Of a stretch of DNA of 64,000 nucleotides, positions 42,460-50,930 are shown in pieces; position 1 is the stretch's first letter, and each line of letters starts with the position of its first letter. The notes under the pieces are model-generated. The model saw only the letters and a list, made by a program, of their open reading frames with translations, made no database searches and was not told the origin of the DNA. Source of the DNA: an uncultured Halobacteriovorax sp. (lineage in GTDB: Bacteria; Bdellovibrionota; Bacteriovoracia; Bacteriovoracales; Bacteriovoracaceae); the NCBI GenBank assembly GCA_913061265.1, contig CAJXVS010000004.1:186001-250000 (forward strand), given 5' to 3'. Both the position numbers and the translations under genes were made by a program.

Positions 42460-43708
42460 TTAGAACATGCTTTATCCAGCCTCTTTCTTGATCTTTATTC
42501 ACTACGTTCCAGCCGGTTTCAACTCCTTCAACCATTTCTTCTCGAGTGACTGAGAGCTTATTAACTGAAGTTGATATCCTCTTCTTAACACTTACAATGT
42601 TCTCTTGATAAGATCTCTTATCAATGGCCTTTATAGACGTGACATAAGAAAAGTGAAGAATCCAGCAAAGCGGAAAGAGGATCAATACGGCTTTATCAAT
42701 TTTATTTTTGTGAGTTTTCCACTTAATATTTAGATACATCAAAGAAAGACAGCCCCAAGAGAAGAAGACCTGCCCCCCAATGGCTCGCCTCGCAGAATAG
42801 TCCATGATGACAAAATAATAAGAGATAGAGACCATAAAGACGATTAATATAGGTAGGGCCTTATTCAGTAAGCTCTTTCGGTCAAGGGATCTAAAAGTCG
42901 TCCACAAGAGAAATAAAATTGCTAATAAGTTTATCCCTCCGGTCAGCCAACGAGTTTTATAGTAATCATGCAAGAAGATAAGACTCATAGATTGAGTGAA
43001 TAAGTGTTTCTTAAACCCAACTTTAGAGACATACCCATAAGACTCAATGGAGCTAAGGATGGACTTACTTATGACTAAAAAAAGGATTGAAATAAACAAT
43101 TGCTTTAAAATAGGGATCATCGAATCTTTAAATTTTCGATTTTTTAAGAGCTCTCCACTTACTTGTATAAGCACTCCCATAAAAAACAAGCTTTCATAAC
43201 AGTAAAATCCATAGCCCCATAAGATGCCCTTAATGACTTGCCTAAACCAGTGCTTACTATTCTTAGTTAACCAAAGGCCTAGTCCTACTGCAAAGAATCC
43301 GGGAAAATTAACCATAACAGTAGGCCAAAAAAGCCATTCGAAATTATTTCCGTTAAAGGCAAGCATAAAGAAAAAGCTAACAAAGAACCAAAGAGGCTCA
43401 GACAATAGTTTCTTCAGAACATTCAAGTAATCCAAAATTAAAAGAAGTCCAGAGAAGAGAAAACTCCAACATAAGAAGTTACCCAAGAAAAAGAGTTCAT
43501 TCTTAAACAAGGGAAAGATAAGTTGATGAGTTATATAAAGCCCAGGTAGCCTAAAGAGCCATGGTCTTAGATAAACATCAGGGCCAACGCCATAATAGGC
43601 ATTTAAGTGCTCCCAATCATCTGCTACAAAATAGACTGGATAAAGCCAAGAAAAAATCATCAGCACAATAAACAGGAAAATGATTTTGTTGTTGGAAGTT
43701 ATATTCAA
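42428..43708 (-). CDS. Polytopic membrane protein of unknown family
   Basis: The 426-residue protein has about ten membrane segments and a soluble C-terminus of about 60 residues. The first loop has PVYFVADDWEHLNAY; the adjacent Asp pair followed by Trp-Glu is GT-C-like. RPWLFRLPG follows. I do not recognise the family. The start is TTG at 43708, overlapping the DUF2079-B stop in a TTGA, making it the last gene of the dideoxyhexose operon. Its role is probably tied to that sugar, but this is inference from coupling. Confidence 0.72.
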   Translation of the reverse strand: MNITSNNKIIFLFIVLMIFSWLYPVYFVADDWEHLNAYYGVGPDVYLRPWLFRLPGLYITHQLIFPLFKNELFFLGNFLCWSFLFSGLLLILDYLNVLKKLLSEPLWFFVSFFFMLAFNGNNFEWLFWPTVMVNFPGFFAVGLGLWLTKNSKHWFRQVIKGILWGYGFYCYESLFFMGVLIQVSGELLKNRKFKDSMIPILKQLFISILFLVISKSILSSIESYGYVSKVGFKKHLFTQSMSLIFLHDYYKTRWLTGGINLLAILFLLWTTFRSLDRKSLLNKALPILIVFMVSISYYFVIMDYSARRAIGGQVFFSWGCLSLMYLNIKWKTHKNKIDKAVLILFPLCWILHFSYVTSIKAIDKRSYQENIVSVKKRISTSVNKLSVTREEMVEGVETGWNVVNKDQERGWIKHVLTKEEIEKVSF

Positions 43709-45102
43709 CGTAAAAATCCTTTAAAACATTTTGGCGATGGGTCTTTTATCAAAACAAACCATTCGTTCTTATAAATATGATCTTCTAACTGACAGTTCTT
43801 CTTACTTTCTTCCATTTCCTCGTTGGAAAAAGGAAAAGTGTCTCCAGATCTATTATGCTCAAACAAAAGGTAATCGTAGGAGTCTAGTTTTTTAGAAAAG
43901 ATACCTGCTTGGTATATTTGCATATTAGGCTTTAAGACCTGAGGGACAGCTCCCCCGGTTGAAAGTATTGTTCTTTCAGAAGGCAAGGCCCAAAGGTAGG
44001 ACTTAGCTATTTTAAATTCATCATTTCTCTCTTTTGAAATAATGCATTTATTCAAATCTGTTTGAAAGGATTCCTTAAATACTTTTGTCCAAGATCCCAT
44101 GCCAGTCAGGATAAAGCTTAGAGCAATGATGACCAGTTCCTTTTTAGTTAAAACCTTATCAATCCTCTCACTAAGGAAAACACCTAAGAAAGGAGCAGCG
44201 AAGAGAGCCCCATATTGAAAATGAAAATTATTCGTAAGAAAATGCATCCCAAATAAAGGAAGGAGATAGGCCAGGCAAAGACCAAGGCTCCCTCTAAAGA
44301 CATCCCATTTCAAATATCTAAAAAGAAGGCCATAAGTAAGGAGATAAGGGGTAAACAGCTTAAAGAAGGCTTTATAATTAAAAGCCGTTATAAGGTTCCA
44401 ATTAATTAACGAAAGAACGTCAGTTCCATAACTAATAGTTGGTCCCATAAGGGCCGGCCTTCCAAAAAAGACAAAAGCTAATAATCCTATTGAGAAAAGA
44501 GAGGTCAATATTCCGGGCATCCATCTTTTATTAAGAATCAATCCTAATCCAAGCATAAAAGTACAAAAAGGAATCGCTTCTCGAAAAAAACACAAGCTAA
44601 CAATAAGGAGAAGTATGTACCTCTCTTTAAACTTATTCATTCCGTAAAAGAGCAAGAATGCAATGGCGGCGGACCAAGTTGTAGGATGGATTGGGAATAG
44701 GAATGCCGACAATAGTCCTTTAGAAAAAAGAGCTATAATCAAATAAAATGGTAGTTCTGCTTTTTCCTTCTTAACGATAAATAAGTAGAGTCCAAAGAAG
44801 AGAATGAGCCAAAGAAACTCAAAGATAATCAAGTTTTCCGCTGTATAGCCAAACACTTTAACAAATAGAGCTGCCACATAAATAACAGGGTCAAAATGAT
44901 CATTTAAGATCTTTACATCTCTAATCGTAATATAAGGGTTTAGGTTTAAATTATAGGCAATATCAAAGATGGCCTGCTGGTAAATACCTAAGTCTGTTGC
45001 ATGAAAACAGTTATTGAGAAGGAGTCGAATATTTCTAAAGAGCAAGAGTAATGGTAGAGCTAAAAGAAAATAAGCAAGCCCGCCATACTTCTTGATATTC
45101 AC
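43705..45102 (-). CDS. DUF2079 membrane protein (paralogue B)
   Basis: The 465-residue protein has the same plan as the 35019-36449 protein: ATDLGIYQQAI, then ILNDHFDPVIYVA, then FPIHPTTWS. It also has a soluble C-terminus with matched Cys positions. The start is GTG at 45102, in a GTGA overlap with the epimerase upstream, and it ends in a TTGA overlap with the next gene. It is thus fully embedded in the dideoxyhexose operon. A GT-C-like transferase acting on a lipid-linked sugar is the simplest guess. DUF2079 has no assigned function that I know. Confidence 0.82.
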   Translation of the reverse strand: MNIKKYGGLAYFLLALPLLLLFRNIRLLLNNCFHATDLGIYQQAIFDIAYNLNLNPYITIRDVKILNDHFDPVIYVAALFVKVFGYTAENLIIFEFLWLILFFGLYLFIVKKEKAELPFYLIIALFSKGLLSAFLFPIHPTTWSAAIAFLLFYGMNKFKERYILLLIVSLCFFREAIPFCTFMLGLGLILNKRWMPGILTSLFSIGLLAFVFFGRPALMGPTISYGTDVLSLINWNLITAFNYKAFFKLFTPYLLTYGLLFRYLKWDVFRGSLGLCLAYLLPLFGMHFLTNNFHFQYGALFAAPFLGVFLSERIDKVLTKKELVIIALSFILTGMGSWTKVFKESFQTDLNKCIISKERNDEFKIAKSYLWALPSERTILSTGGAVPQVLKPNMQIYQAGIFSKKLDSYDYLLFEHNRSGDTFPFSNEEMEESKKNCQLEDHIYKNEWFVLIKDPSPKCFKGFLR

Positions 45103-45956
45103 CAGTTCTCCAAGGTCTTTTTAATTCCTTCTCTAAGGGTGAACTGCGGCTTCCAGCCTATTGCTTTGAGCTTACTAATATCGGCTACTGAACTCATGAC
45201 CTCATTGTCTCTATAGGGAATGACGCCAAAATTGAGTTTGGTATTGCAGTCACCTATTAATTCAGCCGTTAACTTTACAATATCTTGAATTGTATATTCG
45301 GCCCCGGTGCCTATGGGAATATCTCCGAGCTCCGACTTTGTCATAACTGTTTTAATGGCGCTTATAACATCAGTAAAATAGATAAAATCTCTTATCTGTA
45401 GACCCTCTGTTAGGTCCAGTTCTTCCTTCTTCTTTTTAAAACTCTCCACCAAGAAGCTTAGAAAAGTTCCATCGTGAGGTCCATAGAATTGCTCTAACAA
45501 GAGATTAGACATCCTAAGCCGTGGAAATTGATCCCGTGTTTTTTTTGCAAAGAGGTGCTTGCTTTCTGCGTAGAGGTTTGTTTTAGAAGGAAGAGATGTA
45601 TTAAGATTAATAAAATGAAGGTCATCATTTTCTATTTTCTCAAGGATTTCTATAGGGAAATCAACATTGGCTTTCCACATTTCTTCTTTTGATTCTTTTT
45701 TTCTACCGTAGACTGTTGCAGCATGAATAAAGAAATCAAAGCTTCCACCGGAGAATTCATCTCTATTAATTAGACTAATTTCGTTAAGAATTCCTTCTAG
45801 GTTCTTTAATTCTGAAGTCTGTCTCTTCAATATAGAAACATCGAAGCCTGACTTAACAAGAGCTTTTGCTATATAACTGCCAAGGAAACCTGTTCCTCCT
45901 GAAAGTAGGACTCTATTCTGCCCAGGATTTTTTTCTTTCAATGGCATCCGATACAT
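45099..45956 (-). CDS. NAD-dependent epimerase/reductase, candidate CDP-paratose/abequose synthase
   Basis: The 285-residue short-chain dehydrogenase has GGTGFLG (20-26) and YAESK (Y129, K133). It sits directly after rfbG and in the same operon as rfbF, rfbH and the tyvelose epimerase. That context suggests the last CDP-sugar step: CDP-paratose synthase (RfbS) or abequose synthase (RfbJ). The presence of a tyvelose epimerase favours paratose synthase. An ATG at 45956 (used here) and one at 45947 are both possible. It overlaps rfbG by 44 nt. Confidence 0.8.
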   Translation of the reverse strand: MYRMPLKEKNPGQNRVLLSGGTGFLGSYIAKALVKSGFDVSILKRQTSELKNLEGILNEISLINRDEFSGGSFDFFIHAATVYGRKKESKEEMWKANVDFPIEILEKIENDDLHFINLNTSLPSKTNLYAESKHLFAKKTRDQFPRLRMSNLLLEQFYGPHDGTFLSFLVESFKKKKEELDLTEGLQIRDFIYFTDVISAIKTVMTKSELGDIPIGTGAEYTIQDIVKLTAELIGDCNTKLNFGVIPYRDNEVMSSVADISKLKAIGWKPQFTLREGIKKTLENW

Positions 45957-47025
45957 AAGTTTTCAAATCATCTGCGGTCATCACAGAGTTTGAATTGTTA
46001 AAGTCTTTGTACCAATTAATGGTTTTCTTAAGACCTTCTTGAGTAGTCCATACTGGCGACCAGTCAAGTTCGACTTTTGCCATCGTACAATCTAATTTTA
46101 ATAAACCTGCCTCATGAAGCATATCTTTTGGAACTTCGATCTTATAATCAATCGCTTCCCAATGAGATTTAAGTTCTTCTAAAACTTGCTGTACTGTCAT
46201 CTCTTCTTGAACCAATGGTCCAAAGTTATAGGCCTTAGCAAACTTAACTCCACCCTCAATCAGTTTTTGACCAAGTAAAAGATAACCAGACAATGGCTCA
46301 AGGACATGTTGCCATGGCCTTACTGCTTTTGGACTCCGAATACTTACCGGGTTTCCTTCTAATGAGGCTTTAATGATATCAGGAATCAAGCGGTCTTTTG
46401 CCCAATCTCCTCCACCAATAACATTCCCAGCTCTAACAACACCAAGGAGCACTTTATGAGAGTCTCCATACTTCTCTAAATTAAAAAATGAATTTCTATA
46501 AGATGAAGTCATTAACTCCATCGCGGCCTTTGAAGCACTATAAGGATCTTTACCCCCTAGCCTATCACTTTCGCGATATCCCCAAACCCATTCATTATTT
46601 TCATAAACTTTATCCGTAGTAATCGTGATAATCGTACGAACTGAGTCGCAATTCCTAGCAGCCTCATACACATTGAGTGAGCCTAATACATTAGTATCAA
46701 AGGTCTCATGTGGTTCTTCATAAGAAAGTCTAACAAGAGCTTGAGCTGCCATATGAAAGATAATATCTGGTTTAAATTCTGCAATCGATTTACTTAAAAG
46801 TTCTCTATCACGTATATCACCGATAATAGATTTACCCTTTAGCTTTAGGAGCTCTAAATGATTTGGCGTTGTAGGAGCCTCTAAAGAGAATCCACAAACC
46901 TCTGCTCCCATAGCCTCAAGCCAGGCCATCATCCAAGATCCTTTAAATCCTGTATGACCCGTTAAAAAAACCTTTTTCCCTTCATAGACTCCGGAGAAAA
47001 GTTTCTTATTTACCAAGTTTTCCAC
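45913..47025 (-). CDS. rfbG: CDP-glucose 4,6-dehydratase
   Basis: The 370-residue extended SDR makes CDP-4-keto-6-deoxyglucose. It shows the family segment LTGHTGFKGSW (residues 21-31), ITTDKVYEN (Thr/Asp/Lys) and the catalytic YSASK (Y162, K166). The start is GTG at 47025, which overlaps the rfbF 3' end by 16 nt and has AGAGG upstream. It is the third step gene in the order rfbH-tyv-rfbF-rfbG. The match to RfbG is strong. Confidence 0.93.
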   Translation of the reverse strand: MENLVNKKLFSGVYEGKKVFLTGHTGFKGSWMMAWLEAMGAEVCGFSLEAPTTPNHLELLKLKGKSIIGDIRDRELLSKSIAEFKPDIIFHMAAQALVRLSYEEPHETFDTNVLGSLNVYEAARNCDSVRTIITITTDKVYENNEWVWGYRESDRLGGKDPYSASKAAMELMTSSYRNSFFNLEKYGDSHKVLLGVVRAGNVIGGGDWAKDRLIPDIIKASLEGNPVSIRSPKAVRPWQHVLEPLSGYLLLGQKLIEGGVKFAKAYNFGPLVQEEMTVQQVLEELKSHWEAIDYKIEVPKDMLHEAGLLKLDCTMAKVELDWSPVWTTQEGLKKTINWYKDFNNSNSVMTADDLKTYVSDAIERKKSWAE

Positions 47026-47783
47026 TTAGCCTCTCCGCTTTCGAGTAACTTATCAAGAGCCTGCTTATCCGCAAGAGTATCCATACATTTCCAAAAACCT
47101 TTATGCTTATAGCAGTTCATCTGGTTTTCTGAAGCTAAGGCCTCTAGTGGACCTCTTTCAAATATGGTCTTATCCCCTTCTTTAATATAATCAAAGACGG
47201 TTGGCTCACAAACAAAGAATCCACCATTGATCCATCCCACTTCACCTTGAGGTTTTTCTTTAAAGGCAGTGATTTGATCATCTTTATCAAACTCTAAAGC
47301 CCCAAATCGACCTGCTGGCTGAACGGCACTCATCGTTATCTGACGACCACTTTCTTTATGGCTTTTAACTAGGGCTTCGATATCTATATTTGAAACACCA
47401 TCTCCGTAAGTTAACATAAAGGGTTCGTCCCCTATAACTTCCTGAGCTCTTTTAATACGACCACCTGTTAAGGTACCGTCTCCAGTATCTAGGCAAGTCA
47501 CTTTCCACGGTTCAACATTAGACTTAACCGTTTCCATAGAATTATTACGTAGGTCAAAAGTCATTGAACTTTGCCTTACAAAGTAATTAGCAAAGTACTC
47601 GTTAATCATATGACCTTTATAACCACAAAGGATGACGAATTCATTGAAACCAAACTGACTATAGGCCTTCATAACATGCCAAAGGATTGGCTTACCACCA
47701 ATCTCAACCATCGGTTTTGGTCTAATACCAGTTTCTTCACTAATTCTGGTTCCATATCCACCAGCTAATATTAATACTTTCAT
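47010..47783 (-). CDS. rfbF: Glucose-1-phosphate cytidylyltransferase
   Basis: The 257-residue enzyme makes CDP-glucose from CTP and glucose-1-phosphate, the first step to 3,6-dideoxyhexoses. It has the nucleotidyltransferase motif LAGGYGTR (6-13) and the signature RPKPMVEIGGKPILWH with Lys23, then TYGDGVSNID. I chose the ATG at 47783, with GGTGGAG upstream, over a TTG at 47798. This gives exactly the length of Salmonella RfbF as I recall it. The ATG overlaps the stop of the preceding gene (ATGA). Confidence 0.95.
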   Translation of the reverse strand: MKVLILAGGYGTRISEETGIRPKPMVEIGGKPILWHVMKAYSQFGFNEFVILCGYKGHMINEYFANYFVRQSSMTFDLRNNSMETVKSNVEPWKVTCLDTGDGTLTGGRIKRAQEVIGDEPFMLTYGDGVSNIDIEALVKSHKESGRQITMSAVQPAGRFGALEFDKDDQITAFKEKPQGEVGWINGGFFVCEPTVFDYIKEGDKTIFERGPLEALASENQMNCYKHKGFWKCMDTLADKQALDKLLESGEAKWKTW

Positions 47784-48799
47784 ATAGTCTCCACCCAATT
47801 GATCATTTTTTTAATTCCAGTTCGCTTATCCACCGTCGGCTTCCAATTAAAGTATTCATTAGCTTTTGCTATATCAGCTATAAAACTTTTTTGATCACTC
47901 GATCTAGGTGGTAGTTCTTTGTAGTTTAATTTTATTCCCATTTCTTCTTCTAACATCTCAAAAAGTTCAAGGATGGAAAGCGAATTATTCGCCCCTCCAC
48001 CGATGTTAAAAGCCTGTCCTTTGGTTTTATCTATATTTTCTATGGCGCTGAAGTAACATCTAACAATATCTTCAGAGAAAAGGACGTCACGTACCTGCTT
48101 TCCATTTCCTGAGACAGTAAACGCTTCACTTAAATTTCCGCGCTTTGTTTCAATGGCCCTACTTACGAACCAACCAATCCAACCTTGATCAAATGTTGAA
48201 AACTGTCTGCCTCCAAAGATTGATGAGTGTCTAAAGACCACAGACTTGATTCCAAAGCTTCTACTATAATCAAGCATATATTGATCTGCTGCTCCTTTTG
48301 AACAACCGTAAGGAGTTCTGAAGTCGAGGGTTGTACTTTCTGGGAGTCCATTAGGAAAATCAGGCATTGAGTAACGTTTCTCGCCCTCATCATACTTATG
48401 ATCTTCAAGATCTCCGTAAACTTTATTCGTAGATGAATAAACAACCATAGCTTCTGGTGAATAACGCCTAATTGACTCAAGTAGATTGTGAGTCCCTAGC
48501 ACATTAATCTCCATATCAAACCGAGGTCTATCCAGGGAAGTCGTCATAGCAACCTGACCGGCAACATGAAAAACTACATCTGGTTTTTCCTTTTGAAAAA
48601 CAGTACTTACATCGTCAAAATTTCTGATATCAGAGCGATAAAATGTAAATTCACCGAGGCTTCTTAGCCACTCCAAGTTTTTCTCTGTTCCTTCACGGTA
48701 CAGATTATCAAAGACAACTAATTCGTGACCGAGGCTTAAGACCTCTGCCGCCAAATTGGACCCTAAAAAACCACATCCACCAGTAATCAAATACTTCAT
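47780..48799 (-). CDS. rfbE: CDP-paratose 2-epimerase (tyvelose epimerase)
   Basis: The 339-residue extended SDR inverts C2 of CDP-paratose to give CDP-tyvelose. The distinctive signature HSSIFGGRQFST (191-202), then DQGWIGWF, and PYGCSKGAADQ (Y164, K168) are characteristic of RfbE/Tyv. The N-terminus has GGCGFLGSN. Both ends overlap neighbours by ATGA junctions. Its presence says the final sugar is tyvelose or a mixture with paratose rather than only abequose. Confidence 0.9.
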   Translation of the reverse strand: MKYLITGGCGFLGSNLAAEVLSLGHELVVFDNLYREGTEKNLEWLRSLGEFTFYRSDIRNFDDVSTVFQKEKPDVVFHVAGQVAMTTSLDRPRFDMEINVLGTHNLLESIRRYSPEAMVVYSSTNKVYGDLEDHKYDEGEKRYSMPDFPNGLPESTTLDFRTPYGCSKGAADQYMLDYSRSFGIKSVVFRHSSIFGGRQFSTFDQGWIGWFVSRAIETKRGNLSEAFTVSGNGKQVRDVLFSEDIVRCYFSAIENIDKTKGQAFNIGGGANNSLSILELFEMLEEEMGIKLNYKELPPRSSDQKSFIADIAKANEYFNWKPTVDKRTGIKKMINWVETI

Positions 48800-50085
48800 C
48801 TTATTTTCTCTTTAATTTTATCTGCTATAAAATCTAAGTGTACTTCATCAAGCCCAGGCCAAATCCCAACCCAAAAGCTGTTGTTCATTATATAATCTGT
48901 ATTAGGTAGATCACCGATAACTCTTTTTTCAACATCTTGATAAAGAGGCTGTCTTAAAAGGTTCCCTCCAAAGATATTTCGAGATCCAACTTTTTCCTTT
49001 TGTAGAAACTCAACGAGTTCTTGCTTGGAAACTTTCCCGCCTGGCTTTACTGATATGGGAAAACCAAACCAACTAGGGTCAGTTCCCTCTGTTGCTTTAG
49101 GAAGGAGTAACAAGTCCTCTAACTCTTCAAGCTTGCTACGAAGGTACTTAAAGTTATCTTTTCTCTTCTGAACAAAGTGAGGAAGTTTCTTTAATTGGCT
49201 AACTCCAAGAGCAGCCTGCATATCTGTAACCTTTAAGTTATATCCAATATGAGAATAAATGTACTTATGATCAAAGCCATCTGGTAGTTCACCAAGCGAC
49301 CAGTTAAATCTCTTGCCACAGGTATCATCCTTACCAGGAGGACACCAACAGTCTCGTCCCCAATCTCTGAAGGACTCTGCAATTTTTTTCATCTTAGGAT
49401 CGCTCATAAGAACGGCCCCACCCTCTCCCATAGTCATATGGTGAGCAGGGTAAAATGAAACTGTTGCAATATCTCCGTAAGTTCCAACCATCTTTCCATG
49501 AACAGTCGTACCAACAGCATCACAACAATCTTCTATCAGCCATAGATTATGTTTATCGCAAAATTCTTTTACTATCTTCGCGTCAAATCCATTACCCAAG
49601 GTGTGGGCAATCATCACGGCTTTAGTTTTATCTGAAAGAGCTTTCTCCATTTCAGATAAATCAATCTCATAAGTTTCTAAACAAACATCCACGAAGACAG
49701 GAATACAGCCGTGTTGGATGATTGGGTTTACAGTCGTTGGGAAACCAGCTGCAACAGTAATGACTTCATCGCCTGCTTTAATTTGTCTCTCTTCCCACTG
49801 CGGAGAAGTTAGAGCAGCAAAGGCCAATAAGTTTGCAGAAGAGCCAGAGTTCACGAGGAGGCAATGTTTTTGATCCATATACTTCGCGAAGTCTTTCTCA
49901 AAGATCTTTGCATATCTTCCTGTTGTTAACCAAAGGTCTAGTGACGAATCAATAAGACTTACTAAGTCTTCTTCATCGATTACCTTCCCTGACGGTTGGA
50001 TCATATTTTCACCAGGAATAATTTTCTTATCCCCATGCTCTCCACGCCAAAAATGGCGCGCCTTTCCAAGAATTTCTTCTCTCAT
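48796..50085 (-). CDS. rfbH: CDP-4-keto-6-deoxyglucose 3-dehydrase (E1, PMP/[2Fe-2S])
   Basis: E1 removes the C3 hydroxyl using PMP and a [2Fe-2S] cluster. The 429-residue DegT-fold protein has His at the Schiff-base position (FYPAHHM, H215) instead of Lys, and Cys188, Cys246, Cys248 and Cys256 in the exact C-x57-C-x-C-x7-C spacing described for E1. These features rule out a simple aminotransferase. It heads a seven-gene minus-strand operon. ATG at 50085, AGGA upstream. The partner reductase E3 (DdhD/AscD) is not in this window. Confidence 0.95.
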   Translation of the reverse strand: MREEILGKARHFWRGEHGDKKIIPGENMIQPSGKVIDEEDLVSLIDSSLDLWLTTGRYAKIFEKDFAKYMDQKHCLLVNSGSSANLLAFAALTSPQWEERQIKAGDEVITVAAGFPTTVNPIIQHGCIPVFVDVCLETYEIDLSEMEKALSDKTKAVMIAHTLGNGFDAKIVKEFCDKHNLWLIEDCCDAVGTTVHGKMVGTYGDIATVSFYPAHHMTMGEGGAVLMSDPKMKKIAESFRDWGRDCWCPPGKDDTCGKRFNWSLGELPDGFDHKYIYSHIGYNLKVTDMQAALGVSQLKKLPHFVQKRKDNFKYLRSKLEELEDLLLLPKATEGTDPSWFGFPISVKPGGKVSKQELVEFLQKEKVGSRNIFGGNLLRQPLYQDVEKRVIGDLPNTDYIMNNSFWVGIWPGLDEVHLDFIADKIKEKIR

Positions 50086-50197
50086 AATTTTTGATTCCTA
50101 AATATTGAATTTCAGAAGTAAATCTACCAAATTTTCTACATTCTATTAAGTTTTATTACCTTTACAGTCTGCATCAATAAACGTTATCAAGAATTCT

Positions 50198-50926
50198 ATG
50201 AGTAAAGATCAAGTCTTCAAAAATAAGCAAAAACATGTTCTCCCATTCGAGTTCAATGAAGATGTCGCCCTAGCCTTTGATGACATGGTCAGTCGAAGTA
50301 TCCCTTTCTACAATGAGGTCCATAGTATTTTACTCGACGTCATAGGAAGAACCTACACAGGGAAGCTACCCATAATTGACCTAGGTTGTTCAACTGCGAC
50401 AACTATTTGCTTACTCGACAAAAATCTTAAAAATAAAGGGTTTACGCCAAGTTTTATTGGGATTGATAGCTCAAAACCGATGGTAGAAAAGGCAAACGAG
50501 AAACTAAGTGAGAACAAGGTAAACTCGGCGGTAATTCACTGCACCGATATAGTCGACTTTAAACTTCCAAAGTCTGAAGCCGTCATTATGAATTACACTC
50601 TTCAATTTATCCCTAAGGATAAACGACCAGAGGTTCTTTCTAATATTTATAACTCTCTTGAGGACGATGGAGTCTTTTTATTAGCAGAGAAAATAGTTAG
50701 CACAGAGCAAGATATCAATGACTTGATGATTGAGCTTTATTATGACTTTAAGCGCCGTAACGGCTATAGCGAGTTAGAGATTTCCCAAAAAAGAGAAGCA
50801 CTTGAGAACGTTCTTGTTCCTTTGACGCCAAAAGACCAAATAAATAATTTAAAAGACGCTGGATTTGAAAAAGTCGAAATGCTTTTTAGATGGTACAATT
50901 TCTGCTGTTACCTTTGTAAAAAGTAG
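50198..50926 (+). CDS. cmoA: Carboxy-S-adenosyl-L-methionine synthase-like methyltransferase (CmoA)
   Basis: CmoA makes carboxy-SAM from SAM and prephenate for wobble-uridine modification in tRNA. The 242-residue protein shares with CmoA the opening FNEDVALAFDDMVSRSIP, IDLGCSTAT, NYTLQF, and the diagnostic DFKRRNGYSELEISQKR. The family assignment is secure. The setting is odd: it precedes a GT2 gene and rfbCDB, and no cmoB is visible. It could have been recruited, or it may simply share the locus. It is divergent from rfbH. Confidence 0.9.
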   Translation: MSKDQVFKNKQKHVLPFEFNEDVALAFDDMVSRSIPFYNEVHSILLDVIGRTYTGKLPIIDLGCSTATTICLLDKNLKNKGFTPSFIGIDSSKPMVEKANEKLSENKVNSAVIHCTDIVDFKLPKSEAVIMNYTLQFIPKDKRPEVLSNIYNSLEDDGVFLLAEKIVSTEQDINDLMIELYYDFKRRNGYSELEISQKREALENVLVPLTPKDQINNLKDAGFEKVEMLFRWYNFCCYLCKK

Positions 50927-50930
50927 AGCT

